The notes below the pieces were generated by a model, which was given only the letters and a program-made list of their open reading frames with translations, was not told the DNA's origin and did not search any database. A stretch of 38,472 bases of DNA, from NCBI GenBank assembly GCA_000990565.1, contig LBQC01000006.1, positions 1 to 38,472 on the forward strand, given 5' to 3'. This stretch comes from Candidatus Roizmanbacteria bacterium GW2011_GWA2_35_19 (GTDB taxonomy: Bacteria; Patescibacteriota; Microgenomatia; UBA1406; GWC2-37-13). The translations under genes and the position numbers were made by a program. Position 1 is the first letter of the stretch, and each line of letters begins with the position of its first letter. This document shows positions 23,067-30,623 of the stretch, piece by piece.

Positions 23067-23126
23067 ATGGGTAAAGTAAAAACTAGAATTCTTGGGAACG
23101 AAGAGGTCGAGGAAAAGCAAAAAAAA
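23067..23126 (+). other. rplA: Out-of-frame 5' end of rplA and A8 slip site
   Basis: The ATG at 23067 opens a frame encoding MGKVKTRILGNEEVEEKQKK, which looks like the authentic N-terminus of CPR-type L1. The frame then dies 29 codons in. The run of eight A at 23119-23126 is where the two frames meet: with seven A the sequence would read straight into the L1 body. A 5-bp hairpin (agagc-aaaa-gctct) follows directly. Confidence 0.7.
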
Positions 23127-23778
23127 GAGCAAAAGCTCTGCCAAGGCTTCTGAGGTCAAGGAAAAGAAAGCTAAAAAAATAGTTGTAAAACTAAGGGGAA
23201 AAAAATACTTAGCCGTCAAAAAATTAGTAGACAAAACAAAAACATATCTCTTAAAAGATGCCGTCGATATGTTAAAGAAAATGAAGACAGCAAAGTTTGA
23301 TGAATCGGTTGAGATTCACATTGTTGTTGATGGGACGGGTCTTAAGGGAGAATTGGAGCTTCCTCATTCAACCGGAAAACAAGTGAAGGTCGCCGTAGTT
23401 GATGAAAAATTATTAGGTGAGCTTGAAAAGGGTAGAATGGACTTTGATATTTTAGTTACCCATCCTTCTTTTATGCCAAAACTTGCAAAATTTGCCAAAG
23501 TATTAGGTCCAAAAGGATTGATGCCTAATCCAAAAGCTGGGACAATATCGACAAAACCGGAAGATATTGTTAAAAAATTCAGTCGTGGAGTTATGAGATG
23601 GAAAACTGAGCCAAAATTTCCACTTATTCACCAGATGATTGGAAAGATTTCATTTCCAGAAAAAAATTTAGTAGAGAATGCAGTTAAATTTATTGAGGTA
23701 GTAGGTAAAAAACACATACTGAAGGCTTATATTAAATCTACAATGAGCCCCTCTATAAAACTTGATCTTCAGAGATAA
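23092..23778 (+). CDS. rplA: 50S ribosomal protein L1 (5' end frameshifted)
   Basis: The L1 body is unmistakable: KTKTYLLKDAVDMLKKMKTA, FDESVEIHIVVDG, HPSFMPKLAKFAKVLGPKGL and MPNPKAGTIS. L1 binds 23S rRNA at the L1 stalk and often represses its own operon. In this frame the only upstream start is TTG at 23092, because an in-frame TAA lies at 23077; the probable original start is ATG 23067 in another frame, joined at the A8 run 23119-23126. The basic N-terminal tract (SSAKASEVKEKKAKK) includes a short repeat-like piece (ccaaggcttctgaggtcaag). Whether this is an assembly error, transcriptional slippage or real TTG initiation cannot be decided from one sequence. Confidence 0.92.
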   Translation: MGTKRSRKSKKKSKSSAKASEVKEKKAKKIVVKLRGKKYLAVKKLVDKTKTYLLKDAVDMLKKMKTAKFDESVEIHIVVDGTGLKGELELPHSTGKQVKVAVVDEKLLGELEKGRMDFDILVTHPSFMPKLAKFAKVLGPKGLMPNPKAGTISTKPEDIVKKFSRGVMRWKTEPKFPLIHQMIGKISFPEKNLVENAVKFIEVVGKKHILKAYIKSTMSPSIKLDLQR

Positions 23779-23779
23779 T

Positions 23780-23877
23780 AAGTCCATAAAGTTGAAAGTC
23801 TATAAAAGAAATAAAGATGTTTTAACATTGACTTTATAGACCTTAAGGGCTTGATGGACTTTATAGACTAAAGCAGT
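23780..23877. repeat. Family F hairpin repeat, probable bidirectional terminator
   Basis: agtccataaagttgaaagtc and tataaaagaaat face gactttatagaccttaaggg and ggactttatagactaaag. It separates the convergent rplA and cytidylate-kinase-like genes with no other sequence between them. Confidence 0.65.
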
Positions 23878-24552
23878 TTAGATCTTAAATCTTCTCTTCG
23901 CAAGATCAACTATAATATCGGAGGAATCTTCGATTGTGAGGTTCGGGCCGGTCCTTAGCACCATATCATAATGATGAGCCTTTTTATGGTTATGATTATA
24001 TAGTGCTTCGATAAAACGTCTTCTTTCTTCATCTGACTCATTGATTCTTTTTATGGCTTCATTTCGGGATATATCTTCGTAAGTCATTTCCCAGGTAATT
24101 CTTTGATTCATATCACAGATAATTCTGATTTTCAAAGAATGGGGGAAGATAAAATTAGCGCCACGTCCCAAAATAATTGCATATCCTTTTTGACCGATTA
24201 ATGATAGAACTTTAATTAAGTGGCGATAGTATCCGGACATATTTATAAATCGTCTACCGAAGACTTCAGTAACGAGTTCATCAACTAATGGAAGTTTTTT
24301 TTCATCAATAGACTTTATTAATTTTTTTTCAAGATGGGCTTCTTTAGCGATCTCATCAATTATCTCCTGATCATACACATGCCACGGGTCACCAAGCCTC
24401 TTGGCTATAAGATTTGCGATCGCCTTGCCACCGGAGCCCATCTCACGAGAGATCGTAATAATTGGCAAAGGTCCTTTAGGAGTCACTTTTTCATACTGTG
24501 GAAAAGCTAGTTTTGGGAGATTTTGTGAAATAAGCTCGTAAAGCCTTTTCAT
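23878..24552 (-). CDS. Cytidylate-kinase-like family protein
   Basis: A P-loop-like start ITISREMGSGGKAIANLIAK is followed by LGDPWHVYDQEIIDEIAKEA and later IILGRGANFIFP and DISRNEAIKRINESDEERRR. This matches the Cytidylate_kin2 group, presumed nucleoside monophosphate kinases with an unusual GSGG Walker A; the substrate has not been settled. The C-terminus (HYDMVLRTGPNLTIEDSSDI) matches the family end. I start at 24552 because TATAAT lies 7 nt upstream; an in-frame start at 24579 would overlap that promoter. The HEPN-like gene is divergent from it. Confidence 0.85.
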   Translation of the reverse strand: MKRLYELISQNLPKLAFPQYEKVTPKGPLPIITISREMGSGGKAIANLIAKRLGDPWHVYDQEIIDEIAKEAHLEKKLIKSIDEKKLPLVDELVTEVFGRRFINMSGYYRHLIKVLSLIGQKGYAIILGRGANFIFPHSLKIRIICDMNQRITWEMTYEDISRNEAIKRINESDEERRRFIEALYNHNHKKAHHYDMVLRTGPNLTIEDSSDIIVDLAKRRFKI

Positions 24553-24559
24553 AGAACAA

Positions 24560-24589
24560 ATTATAGCATAGTTGCTCACGTTCTGTCAT
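24560..24589 (-). promoter_or_regulatory. Promoter of cytidylate-kinase-like gene (leaderless; -35 in a repeat)
   Basis: On the minus strand ATGACA (24584-24589), 18 nt and TATAAT (24560-24565) precede the ATG at 24552 by 7 nt. The -35 box is the terminal ATGAC of the repeat element 24585-24627. Confidence 0.6.
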
Positions 24590-24627
24590 CCTGAGCGCGG
24601 GAACGAAGTGACCGAGTCGAAGGATCC
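24585..24627. repeat. GTCAT-type element in divergent promoter region
   Basis: gtcatcctgagcgcgggaac is followed by gaagtgaccgagtcgaagga and tcc. This is the widespread GTCATCCTGAGC...GAAGGATCC type of short bacterial repeat. It lacks the far ATGAC end, so it is a partial copy. Confidence 0.7.
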
Positions 24628-24649
24628 AGAGTATGTTAAACTTTTATTT

Positions 24650-25144
24650 ATGGATAAAATGGGAAGATTAGTAATGAGGACGAGTGAATTCTGGCAATAC
24701 TTATCTAAAAATCAAAAAGACCTAATTCTTGAAGGACAGTACTTGATGGAAGATATCATAAAAGACAATGCCTATCAGTTTAAAGACTATTCTTTTTTGG
24801 TTTTTCCTTTTGCAAAGGCCTATGAAGGATTTTTAAAACAACTTTTCAAAGATATTAAGTTTATTTCCCGACTTGATTATATCTCAGATCATTTACGCCT
24901 GGGAAAGCTAATGTCACCTAATCTGATTAGAAAATTGGGGGAAAGATCACTTTACGAGAAGATAAGAATAAAGACAAATACGGAATTAGCTGACAAAATT
25001 TGGCATGTCTGGAAAACAGGCCGAAACCAAATCTTTCACTATTTTCCTCATAACTTGAGAGCGGTCAGTTTTACTGAAGCGTCATTGATTATAAACGAAA
25101 TATTAAAAACAATGGAAGAAGCACACCAAAAACTTTATATTTAA
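24650..25144 (+). CDS. HEPN-like helical protein, possible RNase toxin-type domain
   Basis: This is a helical protein of about 164 aa. Residues about 12-70 (EFWQYLSKNQKDLILEGQYL and FLVFPFAKAYEGFLKQLFKD) and the C-terminal GRNQIFHYFPHN recall the C-terminal domain of RnlA-type toxins; RNQIFH satisfies the HEPN RNase motif R-x4-H (R then H at +5). HEPN proteins are often RNases in toxin-antitoxin or defence systems. No antitoxin-like gene is adjacent: the next gene is a Ca2+ ATPase only 10 bp on, and the previous is a kinase-like gene on the other strand. I start at the ATG 24650; an upstream TTG frame would only translate repeat DNA. Enzymatic role uncertain. Confidence 0.5.
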   Translation: MDKMGRLVMRTSEFWQYLSKNQKDLILEGQYLMEDIIKDNAYQFKDYSFLVFPFAKAYEGFLKQLFKDIKFISRLDYISDHLRLGKLMSPNLIRKLGERSLYEKIRIKTNTELADKIWHVWKTGRNQIFHYFPHNLRAVSFTEASLIINEILKTMEEAHQKLYI

Positions 25145-25154
25145 ATTGAAAATT

Positions 25155-27827
25155 ATGAAAGGATTATCATCATCTCAAGCAGAGGCTTTTCTAAAGCAAT
25201 ATGGCCTAAATATCATTTCGGATCAAAAGAAAAAGACTTTTATTCAAAAATTCTTTGAACAGTTTAATAACTTCTTAACAATTTTATTAATCACGGCCGC
25301 GTTTTTTTCATTATTTTTAGGTGAAACAATTGATGGTGTGTTGATCATTCTAATAGTTGTTTTAAATGCCGCTTTTGGTCTATATCAAGAAGCCAAGGCA
25401 GAAGAATCATTATCTGTCCTTAAAGAAATGACAAGGACGATGGTAAGGGTACTTCGAGATGGTAGACAAGTTGAAATTGAAAGCAAATTTTTGGTTCCGG
25501 GTGATGTAGTTTACCTTGAGGAGGGGATTAAGATATCAGCCGACGGAAAAATAATTGAGTCAATTAACTTAGAAATAAATGAATCGGCCTTAACTGGGGA
25601 GTCACTCTCTGTTTCAAAGCAAATAGACGAAGAAGTATTTTCAGGAACGATTGTAGCCCGGGGTCGCGGGCTAATGCTCATTGTCAATACTGGAGACTCA
25701 ACAAAATTCGGAGCAATTGCAAAAAATATTTCAGAAATTAGTGACAGTGCAACACCGCTTCAAAAAAAATTGGAAGGCCTGACACGATTTATTGGCATCG
25801 GTGGTATCATACTTTCAGTAATTGTTTTTTTAATATCAATTCTTGAGGGTAGTGGATACTTTCCGGCTTTTTTACTTTCAATTTCGCTAGCAGTCGCCGT
25901 TGTCCCGGAAGGGCTTCCGGCCGTTATGACAATTACTCTTGCAATCGGAATGAAAACGATGGCCAAAAAAAAAGCCATTATCAGGAAGCTTTCGGCGATT
26001 GAGGCGCTTGGAAGCATCACTTTGATTGCAACTGATAAAACCGGCACTTTAACGACAAACAAGATGCAAGTAAAAGAAATATTTTTTGATAATACTACAA
26101 AATCTCAAATCTCAAATCTCAAATCTCAAATAAATTCTAAATTACAAAATAAAAATATTAAATGTTTAGAATTTGAAGATTTGGATTTATTTGGATCTTC
26201 GGATTTAGAATTTAATGCTTCGAAGTTATTATTACTAGATGGTATTCTTTGTTCGACCGCCTCACTTGTTTATATTCACGATCATGGAAGTTGGGATGTA
26301 CTTGGAGATCCTACAGAAGGCGCCTTATTATATTTAGCCCAAAAAGCCGGCATTGACATTGATGAAGAAAGAAAAAAATGGAAACTGATTGAAGAAAAAC
26401 CATTTGACAGCGTTACAAAAATGATGACGGTCATTGTTAAAAATAACAAATCACTAGCCACTAATCACTCATCATTTTGCTTTTCCAAGGGAGCGCCTGA
26501 GTCGATAATAAAAACATCAAATCAAATATTGGTAAATGGTAAGGTACAACAATTAACGGACGTAAAAAAAAGAGAAATAGAAAAATTAGTCGCCAAATGG
26601 GCAAAAAGAGGATTAAGAGTACTGGCGTTTTCGTATAAATCCGAAATGCAAAATTCGAAATCCCTGCCTGCCGGCAGGCAAGGCGAAACAAATTCAAATC
26701 TCAAATTTCAAATTGAAAGTTCCCAAAAAAATAATATTTTTTTGGGTATGGTTGCGATACATGATGAGCCGCGAGTAGAAGTAAAAGAGGCAGTAATTAA
26801 GGCAAGGAGGGCAGGAATAAAAATTGTAATGATAACTGGGGATAATGAGAAAACTGCTGAGGCGGTAGGAGTGTCATCGGGGATTGTAAGGTATGGATCT
26901 GAAATTTTAACCGGCTCTCAGCTTGATGAATATTCAGATGAAGAATTATTAAAAATCCTTCCAAAAGTTGCGATATTTGCCCGGACTAATCCTTTTCAAA
27001 AACACCGGATTGTTAAACTTTATCAAAGTCTTGGTGAAATAGTCGCCGTCACCGGTGATGGAGTTAATGATGCAATAGCATTAAAACAGGCTGATGTCGG
27101 TGTTGCAATGGGTCGAGTTGGGACGGATGTAGCTCGAGAAACGGCTGACATGGTAATTACCGATGATAATTTTGCCACAATCATTACTGCAATTGAAGAG
27201 GGAAGGGGGATTATAAATAATATTAAAAATGCCATTAAATATCTGTTATCATGCAATGTCTCTGAAGCCTTTGCTCTAATAATTGGATTAATTTTAGGAC
27301 TTCCGACCTTATTTTATCCAATACAACTTTTGTATATTAATTTAGTTACTGACGGACTACCGGCTTTAATGCTATCTTTCTCGCCTCGTGACCCAAATGT
27401 TATGTCGATAACTCCTGAAAAAGAGATGGTTCTTCTTAAAAAGAAAGATCAATTTTACATATTTTGGGTCGGCTTTTTTGGATCATTATTAGTGGTTGCA
27501 GGATTTTATATTTTTGACAAATGGTTTGGTAAACTCGGTGGGACGGCCGCTTTTTCTATTTTGACAATAATTCAATCATTCGTATTTATTGATCTCTGGT
27601 TGAGTCACCGCCACATTCATACAAACTTCAGACACTTAATGTCTCCATTATTTTTCTTAGCATTTAGTATCCCATTAGTTCTACAGTTAGGTATTTTAAG
27701 CCACCCATTCTCATCTGCGATCTTCAAAGTTTCTCCGGTAAATATATTGACATACGTATATTTCCTAATAATGGCTTCATTTACACTCTTGTTTATAAGA
27801 GTAGTAAAAAAAATAGTTAAGATTTAA
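25155..27827 (+). CDS. P-type ATPase, Ca2+-type (P2A-like)
   Basis: A cation pump of the inner membrane. The phosphorylation motif ATDKTGTLTTNKMQ places Asp294 as the acceptor (from ATG 25155). Also present are the actuator TGES loop (SALTGESLSVSK), MITGDNEKTAEAVG and VAVTGDGVNDAIALKQADVG. M4 has VAVVPEGLPAVMTITLAIG, and M6 has LLYINLVTDGLPALMLSFSP, matching SERCA-type Ca2+ binding residues (N and D of NLVTDG). About ten TM helices. Three repeat-derived peptides lie in the nucleotide-binding domain: residues about 315-356 (KSQISNLKSQINSKLQ, EFEDLDLFGSSDLEF), about 431-442, and about 496-525 (KSLPAGRQGETNSNLKFQIE). The ATG is 10 bp after the HEPN-like gene; the end overlaps convergent transketolase by 11 bp. 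Confidence 0.93.
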   Translation: MKGLSSSQAEAFLKQYGLNIISDQKKKTFIQKFFEQFNNFLTILLITAAFFSLFLGETIDGVLIILIVVLNAAFGLYQEAKAEESLSVLKEMTRTMVRVLRDGRQVEIESKFLVPGDVVYLEEGIKISADGKIIESINLEINESALTGESLSVSKQIDEEVFSGTIVARGRGLMLIVNTGDSTKFGAIAKNISEISDSATPLQKKLEGLTRFIGIGGIILSVIVFLISILEGSGYFPAFLLSISLAVAVVPEGLPAVMTITLAIGMKTMAKKKAIIRKLSAIEALGSITLIATDKTGTLTTNKMQVKEIFFDNTTKSQISNLKSQINSKLQNKNIKCLEFEDLDLFGSSDLEFNASKLLLLDGILCSTASLVYIHDHGSWDVLGDPTEGALLYLAQKAGIDIDEERKKWKLIEEKPFDSVTKMMTVIVKNNKSLATNHSSFCFSKGAPESIIKTSNQILVNGKVQQLTDVKKREIEKLVAKWAKRGLRVLAFSYKSEMQNSKSLPAGRQGETNSNLKFQIESSQKNNIFLGMVAIHDEPRVEVKEAVIKARRAGIKIVMITGDNEKTAEAVGVSSGIVRYGSEILTGSQLDEYSDEELLKILPKVAIFARTNPFQKHRIVKLYQSLGEIVAVTGDGVNDAIALKQADVGVAMGRVGTDVARETADMVITDDNFATIITAIEEGRGIINNIKNAIKYLLSCNVSEAFALIIGLILGLPTLFYPIQLLYINLVTDGLPALMLSFSPRDPNVMSITPEKEMVLLKKKDQFYIFWVGFFGSLLVVAGFYIFDKWFGKLGGTAAFSILTIIQSFVFIDLWLSHRHIHTNFRHLMSPLFFLAFSIPLVLQLGILSHPFSSAIFKVSPVNILTYVYFLIMASFTLLFIRVVKKIVKI
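26097..26222. repeat. AT-rich family H repeat inside P-ATPase gene
   Basis: caaatctcaaatctcaaatc tandem units, then taaattacaaaataaa, are followed by tttagaatttgaagatttgg and ggatttagaatttaatgc. Similar text occurs between genes at about 21440-21512. It is read in frame just after the DKTG region. Confidence 0.65.
26640..26725. repeat. Composite repeat inside P-ATPase gene
   Basis: atccgaaatgcaaaattcga, then the GC-rich palindrome cctgcctgccggcaggcaag, then aattcaaatctcaaatttca. The palindrome codes for LPAGRQG. The composite suggests one repeat landed within another. Confidence 0.75.
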
Positions 27828-30027
27828 AACTCAAAGCAGCTTCAATAATCGCTCTTGCATCAATCTTTTCAAATCTGAGGAGTTCTTCGGAGGATCCGGA
27901 GCAGGGGATTTTGCGAACACAAAGATGGACAAAGTTTATGGACGATAGACGATTGATGGTAGATGATAGGGGTTGAGGATTGATGATAGAGGATCGATTT
28001 TTTTCTATCTTCGATTTTCTATCTTCTACACCTACCTTCCACTTTCTATCATCTATCGTCGTATTTAGCGCTGTTAACACAGCTTCACCGATACCACCGG
28101 CTGGGTAGTGATCTTCAACGACGATGATATTTGAATAATTCTTAGTTAGTTGGTTAAGGGTTACTTGGTTAATTGGTTTTACACAATATAAATCAACAAC
28201 GGTCGTTTCAATATTTTCTTTCGCTAGTTCTTTCTGAGCCTTCAAAGCTTCATGCAGTGTAATCCCCGCCGCAATGATTAGTGTTTTTGACTTTATGGAC
28301 TTTAAGGACCTTTTGACTTTATGGACTTTAAATCCACCGATTTCAAATTCTTCCTTTTCATCATAGATGATTGGTGTTTTTCCTCTCGTCGTCCTCATGT
28401 AAAAAATACCCTCATTTTCAGCCATTATTTTTGTTAATTTTTTTGTTGAAACTGAATCCGATGGATAAAAGATCACTGAATCCAAGATACTTCTCATCAT
28501 GGCAATATCTTCAAGACCCATCTGGGAGGGGCCGTCAGCTCCAAGTGAAACTCCTGCATGCGAACCAACAATTTTTATTCCCCCCATATAGTCATTTCGC
28601 GGGAGAGAAGCGACCGAGAAATCTAGCGAAGCGTTACGTCCCGATTTAATCGGGACTAGATCTCTCACGGAGCTTGTCCTGAGAGAAATCGAAGGGCTCG
28701 AGATGACACAAGGTGTTAGTGAATATTGCGCCATTCTAATTTGATCGAACGTCTGGGTTAAAAAAGCGGCAAAGGTCGATACAAAAGGTATATAACCCAT
28801 TTTTGAGAGCCCTAGTGCGACGCTCATCATATTTTCTTCAGCGATAAACATCTCAAAAAACCGGTCGGGAAAACGGGCCTGAAATTTACTTTCATAGGTT
28901 GAATTAGCGACCTCTGCATCAAGGACAACGATGTTGGGATTTTCCTCACCAAGTGAGACTAGAGCATCCCCATAAGCCTCCCGTGTAGCTATGTCAGTGA
29001 TTCGTGATAAGTGATTAATGATAAGTTTTTTGCTGTAATTTTCTAGTTTGTTTAAAACATTTTGAATTTTGGATTTTTGATTTGATTTTAAATTTAAAAT
29101 TTCAAATTGAAAATTTGGTTTAGCTATCTTTCCTCTAACCTTAAGGTCAAATTTTCCAAGTTCTTTCAAGGTAGACTTTAATTGATTTTCATCAAGTGTT
29201 TTTCCATGCCAATTTTCCTTATCTTCTAAAAACGACACTCCTTTACCTTTTATAGTTCTTGCAATAATCATTGTTGGTCGCTGGTCTTTTACCGTCCGTT
29301 TATTTTCTACTTCTTGAAAAGCCTTATCTATCTCTTTAAGGTTATGTCCATTGTTTACAATAATTGTTTTCCATCCGAAAGCTTCAATCTTTTTCTTATA
29401 GTCATATACATCCCATCCTTCTTCAGTCTCTCCTTGCTGGCCAAGTCGATTAACATCAATCATCCCGACAAGATTTGAGAGTTTATAATATGAAGCGATT
29501 TCCAAAGCCTCCCATACCTGTCCTTCAGCCATCTCAGAGTCACCCATTAATACCCATACTTTAGGCGTTCTTTTTATATTTGATCTTTGTCCGTCAGTTG
29601 GCGGATTGATCTTTAATCTTATTCCAAGTGCCATCCCGATTCCAACCGATAAACCTTGGCCTAGACTACCCGTTGCAACGTCGACATATGTAAAAACTGG
29701 ATTAGGATGACCTTGGAGGCGTGAACCAAATTTTCGAAGAGTCATTAATTCATCATATTTAATTGCTCCAGCTGCGTGATACAATGAATATAAAAGTGGA
29801 CTGGCGTGACCTTTTGATAAAATAAAACGATCATTAAGGACACTCCTCGCGTGTCTGAGATCAGATTTAAAGAATCCGCCAGCTGGCGGACCGCCAAAGA
29901 AAAGAGATGCCATGAGCTCAACGGCAGAAAGGGAAGATGTCGGATGGCCTGATCCAGCCTCAGACGTTGATGTTAAAATATCATAGCGAATTAGCCGACA
30001 TAAGTTTTTTAGCTTTTTTTCATCCAT
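27817..30027 (-). CDS. tkt: Transketolase carrying several repeat-coded inserts
   Basis: Thiamine-diphosphate enzyme of the non-oxidative pentose phosphate pathway. Motifs: SEAGSGHPTSSLSAVELMAS (His28), FILSKGHASPLLYSLY (His74), TGSLGQGLSVGIGMALG, VWVLMGDSEMAEGQVWEALE (the TPP motif, GDS instead of GDG), and in the pyrimidine domain FFEMFIAEENMMSVALGLSK and GIKIVGSHAGVSLGADGPSQ. The 736 aa exceed the common 610-670 because of inserts at about 46-52 (GPPAGGF), 140-155 (NPPTDGQRSNIKRTP), 302-346 (NFQFEILNLKSNQKSKIQN...), 441-479 (GTCAT element), 565-581 (VHKVKRSLKSIKSK) and 652-696 (family C). All keep the frame, so the enzyme is probably made. Its start is 33 bp from the divergent GGDEF gene. 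Confidence 0.93.
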   Translation of the reverse strand: MDEKKLKNLCRLIRYDILTSTSEAGSGHPTSSLSAVELMASLFFGGPPAGGFFKSDLRHARSVLNDRFILSKGHASPLLYSLYHAAGAIKYDELMTLRKFGSRLQGHPNPVFTYVDVATGSLGQGLSVGIGMALGIRLKINPPTDGQRSNIKRTPKVWVLMGDSEMAEGQVWEALEIASYYKLSNLVGMIDVNRLGQQGETEEGWDVYDYKKKIEAFGWKTIIVNNGHNLKEIDKAFQEVENKRTVKDQRPTMIIARTIKGKGVSFLEDKENWHGKTLDENQLKSTLKELGKFDLKVRGKIAKPNFQFEILNLKSNQKSKIQNVLNKLENYSKKLIINHLSRITDIATREAYGDALVSLGEENPNIVVLDAEVANSTYESKFQARFPDRFFEMFIAEENMMSVALGLSKMGYIPFVSTFAAFLTQTFDQIRMAQYSLTPCVISSPSISLRTSSVRDLVPIKSGRNASLDFSVASLPRNDYMGGIKIVGSHAGVSLGADGPSQMGLEDIAMMRSILDSVIFYPSDSVSTKKLTKIMAENEGIFYMRTTRGKTPIIYDEKEEFEIGGFKVHKVKRSLKSIKSKTLIIAAGITLHEALKAQKELAKENIETTVVDLYCVKPINQVTLNQLTKNYSNIIVVEDHYPAGGIGEAVLTALNTTIDDRKWKVGVEDRKSKIEKNRSSIINPQPLSSTINRLSSINFVHLCVRKIPCSGSSEELLRFEKIDARAIIEAALSFKS
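27941..28072. repeat. Family C repeat inside transketolase
   Basis: Plus-strand gacgatagacgattgatggt and gataggggttgaggattgat face tttctatcttctacaccta and ctttctatcatctatcgtcg. It encodes VEDRKSKIEKN and NPQPLSSTINRLSS; acetyl-CoA synthetase has VEDRKLKIENQ and NPQPLSSTIDPLSS from its own copy. Confidence 0.9.
28286..28335. repeat. Family F repeat inside transketolase
   Basis: ttgactttatggactttaag then gaccttttgactttatggac. It is read as KVHKVKRSLKSIKSK. Intergenic relatives are at 18866-18930 and 23780-23877. Confidence 0.7.
28591..28707. repeat. GTCAT-ended palindromic element inside transketolase
   Basis: The 117-nt (39-codon) element starts gtcatttcgcgg and ends gggctcgagatgac, with an inner perfect palindrome gtcccgatttaatcgggac. 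It is inserted between CVI and the conserved GGIKIVGSHAG block. Confidence 0.88.
29003..29125. repeat. AT-rich repeats inside transketolase linker
   Basis: tgattcgtgataagtgatta is followed by ttttgaattttggatttttg and aaatttaaaatttcaaattg. It lies in the linker between the TPP and pyrimidine domains, where an insertion should be least harmful. Confidence 0.65.
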
Positions 30028-30060
30028 AATTACAGATTAGCAAATTTATTAGTAAAATAT

Positions 30061-30546
30061 ATGACAGGACCTCTTAACCCATTAATCGAATCTTCTCGTA
30101 AATCAAGGATAGAGTTTCACAAAATACTTCTTGAAGAGATGATCCCAAAATTATCAGAGCAGATGATTTATGACAAGGGACTTGATACTAGAAGACGGTT
30201 CAATTTTAGGGGAAAAACATTGGAAGAGAAACAAGTAAAAATTTTTAATCGATCTGCCTTTATTGCAACCAACGTCGATCATATTAAAAACGAACCAACC
30301 TCGACAGATCTTGCTTTTTTGGCATTTGATATTGCAGGGCTCCGTGAAGCTGACAAAGCAGAAGATGGTGAAGGAAATAAAGCCGCCGATTTAATGCTTA
30401 ATCGGATCGCTTATGCAACTAATATAACTCTCGAAAAGTACAGAAAAGAAAACCTCGATTTGGCAATTAGTTTTGGTCGTTATGGCGGTGATGAATTTAT
30501 GATCTCAGTGTTGGTCCTTATAGCCAAGAAAAAATCAAAGGCTTAA
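30061..30546 (+). CDS. GGDEF domain protein, 5' part of a frameshifted gene
   Basis: The 161 residues end in a GGDEF signature (SFGRYGGDEFMIS) after a degenerate domain body (LAFLAFDIAGLREADKAEDG and LMLNRIAYATNITLEKYRKE). GGDEF domains make cyclic di-GMP when active. The RxxD inhibitory site is absent (ENLD at that place). Just after the motif the frame fails: from about 30513 the -1 frame reads GPYSQEKIKGLKGEIQKSIE and runs without a stop into the 401-aa ORF at 30624. The two ORFs are therefore one gene of about 588 codons with a single-base disruption near 30511-30513. It starts 33 bp from the divergent transketolase. Confidence 0.75.
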   Translation: MTGPLNPLIESSRKSRIEFHKILLEEMIPKLSEQMIYDKGLDTRRRFNFRGKTLEEKQVKIFNRSAFIATNVDHIKNEPTSTDLAFLAFDIAGLREADKAEDGEGNKAADLMLNRIAYATNITLEKYRKENLDLAISFGRYGGDEFMISVLVLIAKKKSKA

Positions 30547-30623
30547 AAGGTGAAATTCAAAAATCCATAGAAAGTCTAACGGGTTATTATCGTTATCAGG
30601 GAGCGGCTCAAGGACTAGAGATT

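Noticed and set aside
26097-26130. CRISPR or VNTR array from the tandem caaatct units
   Set aside because: Units are 7-8 nt without spacers and lie in a reading frame; they belong to the AT-rich repeat text seen elsewhere.
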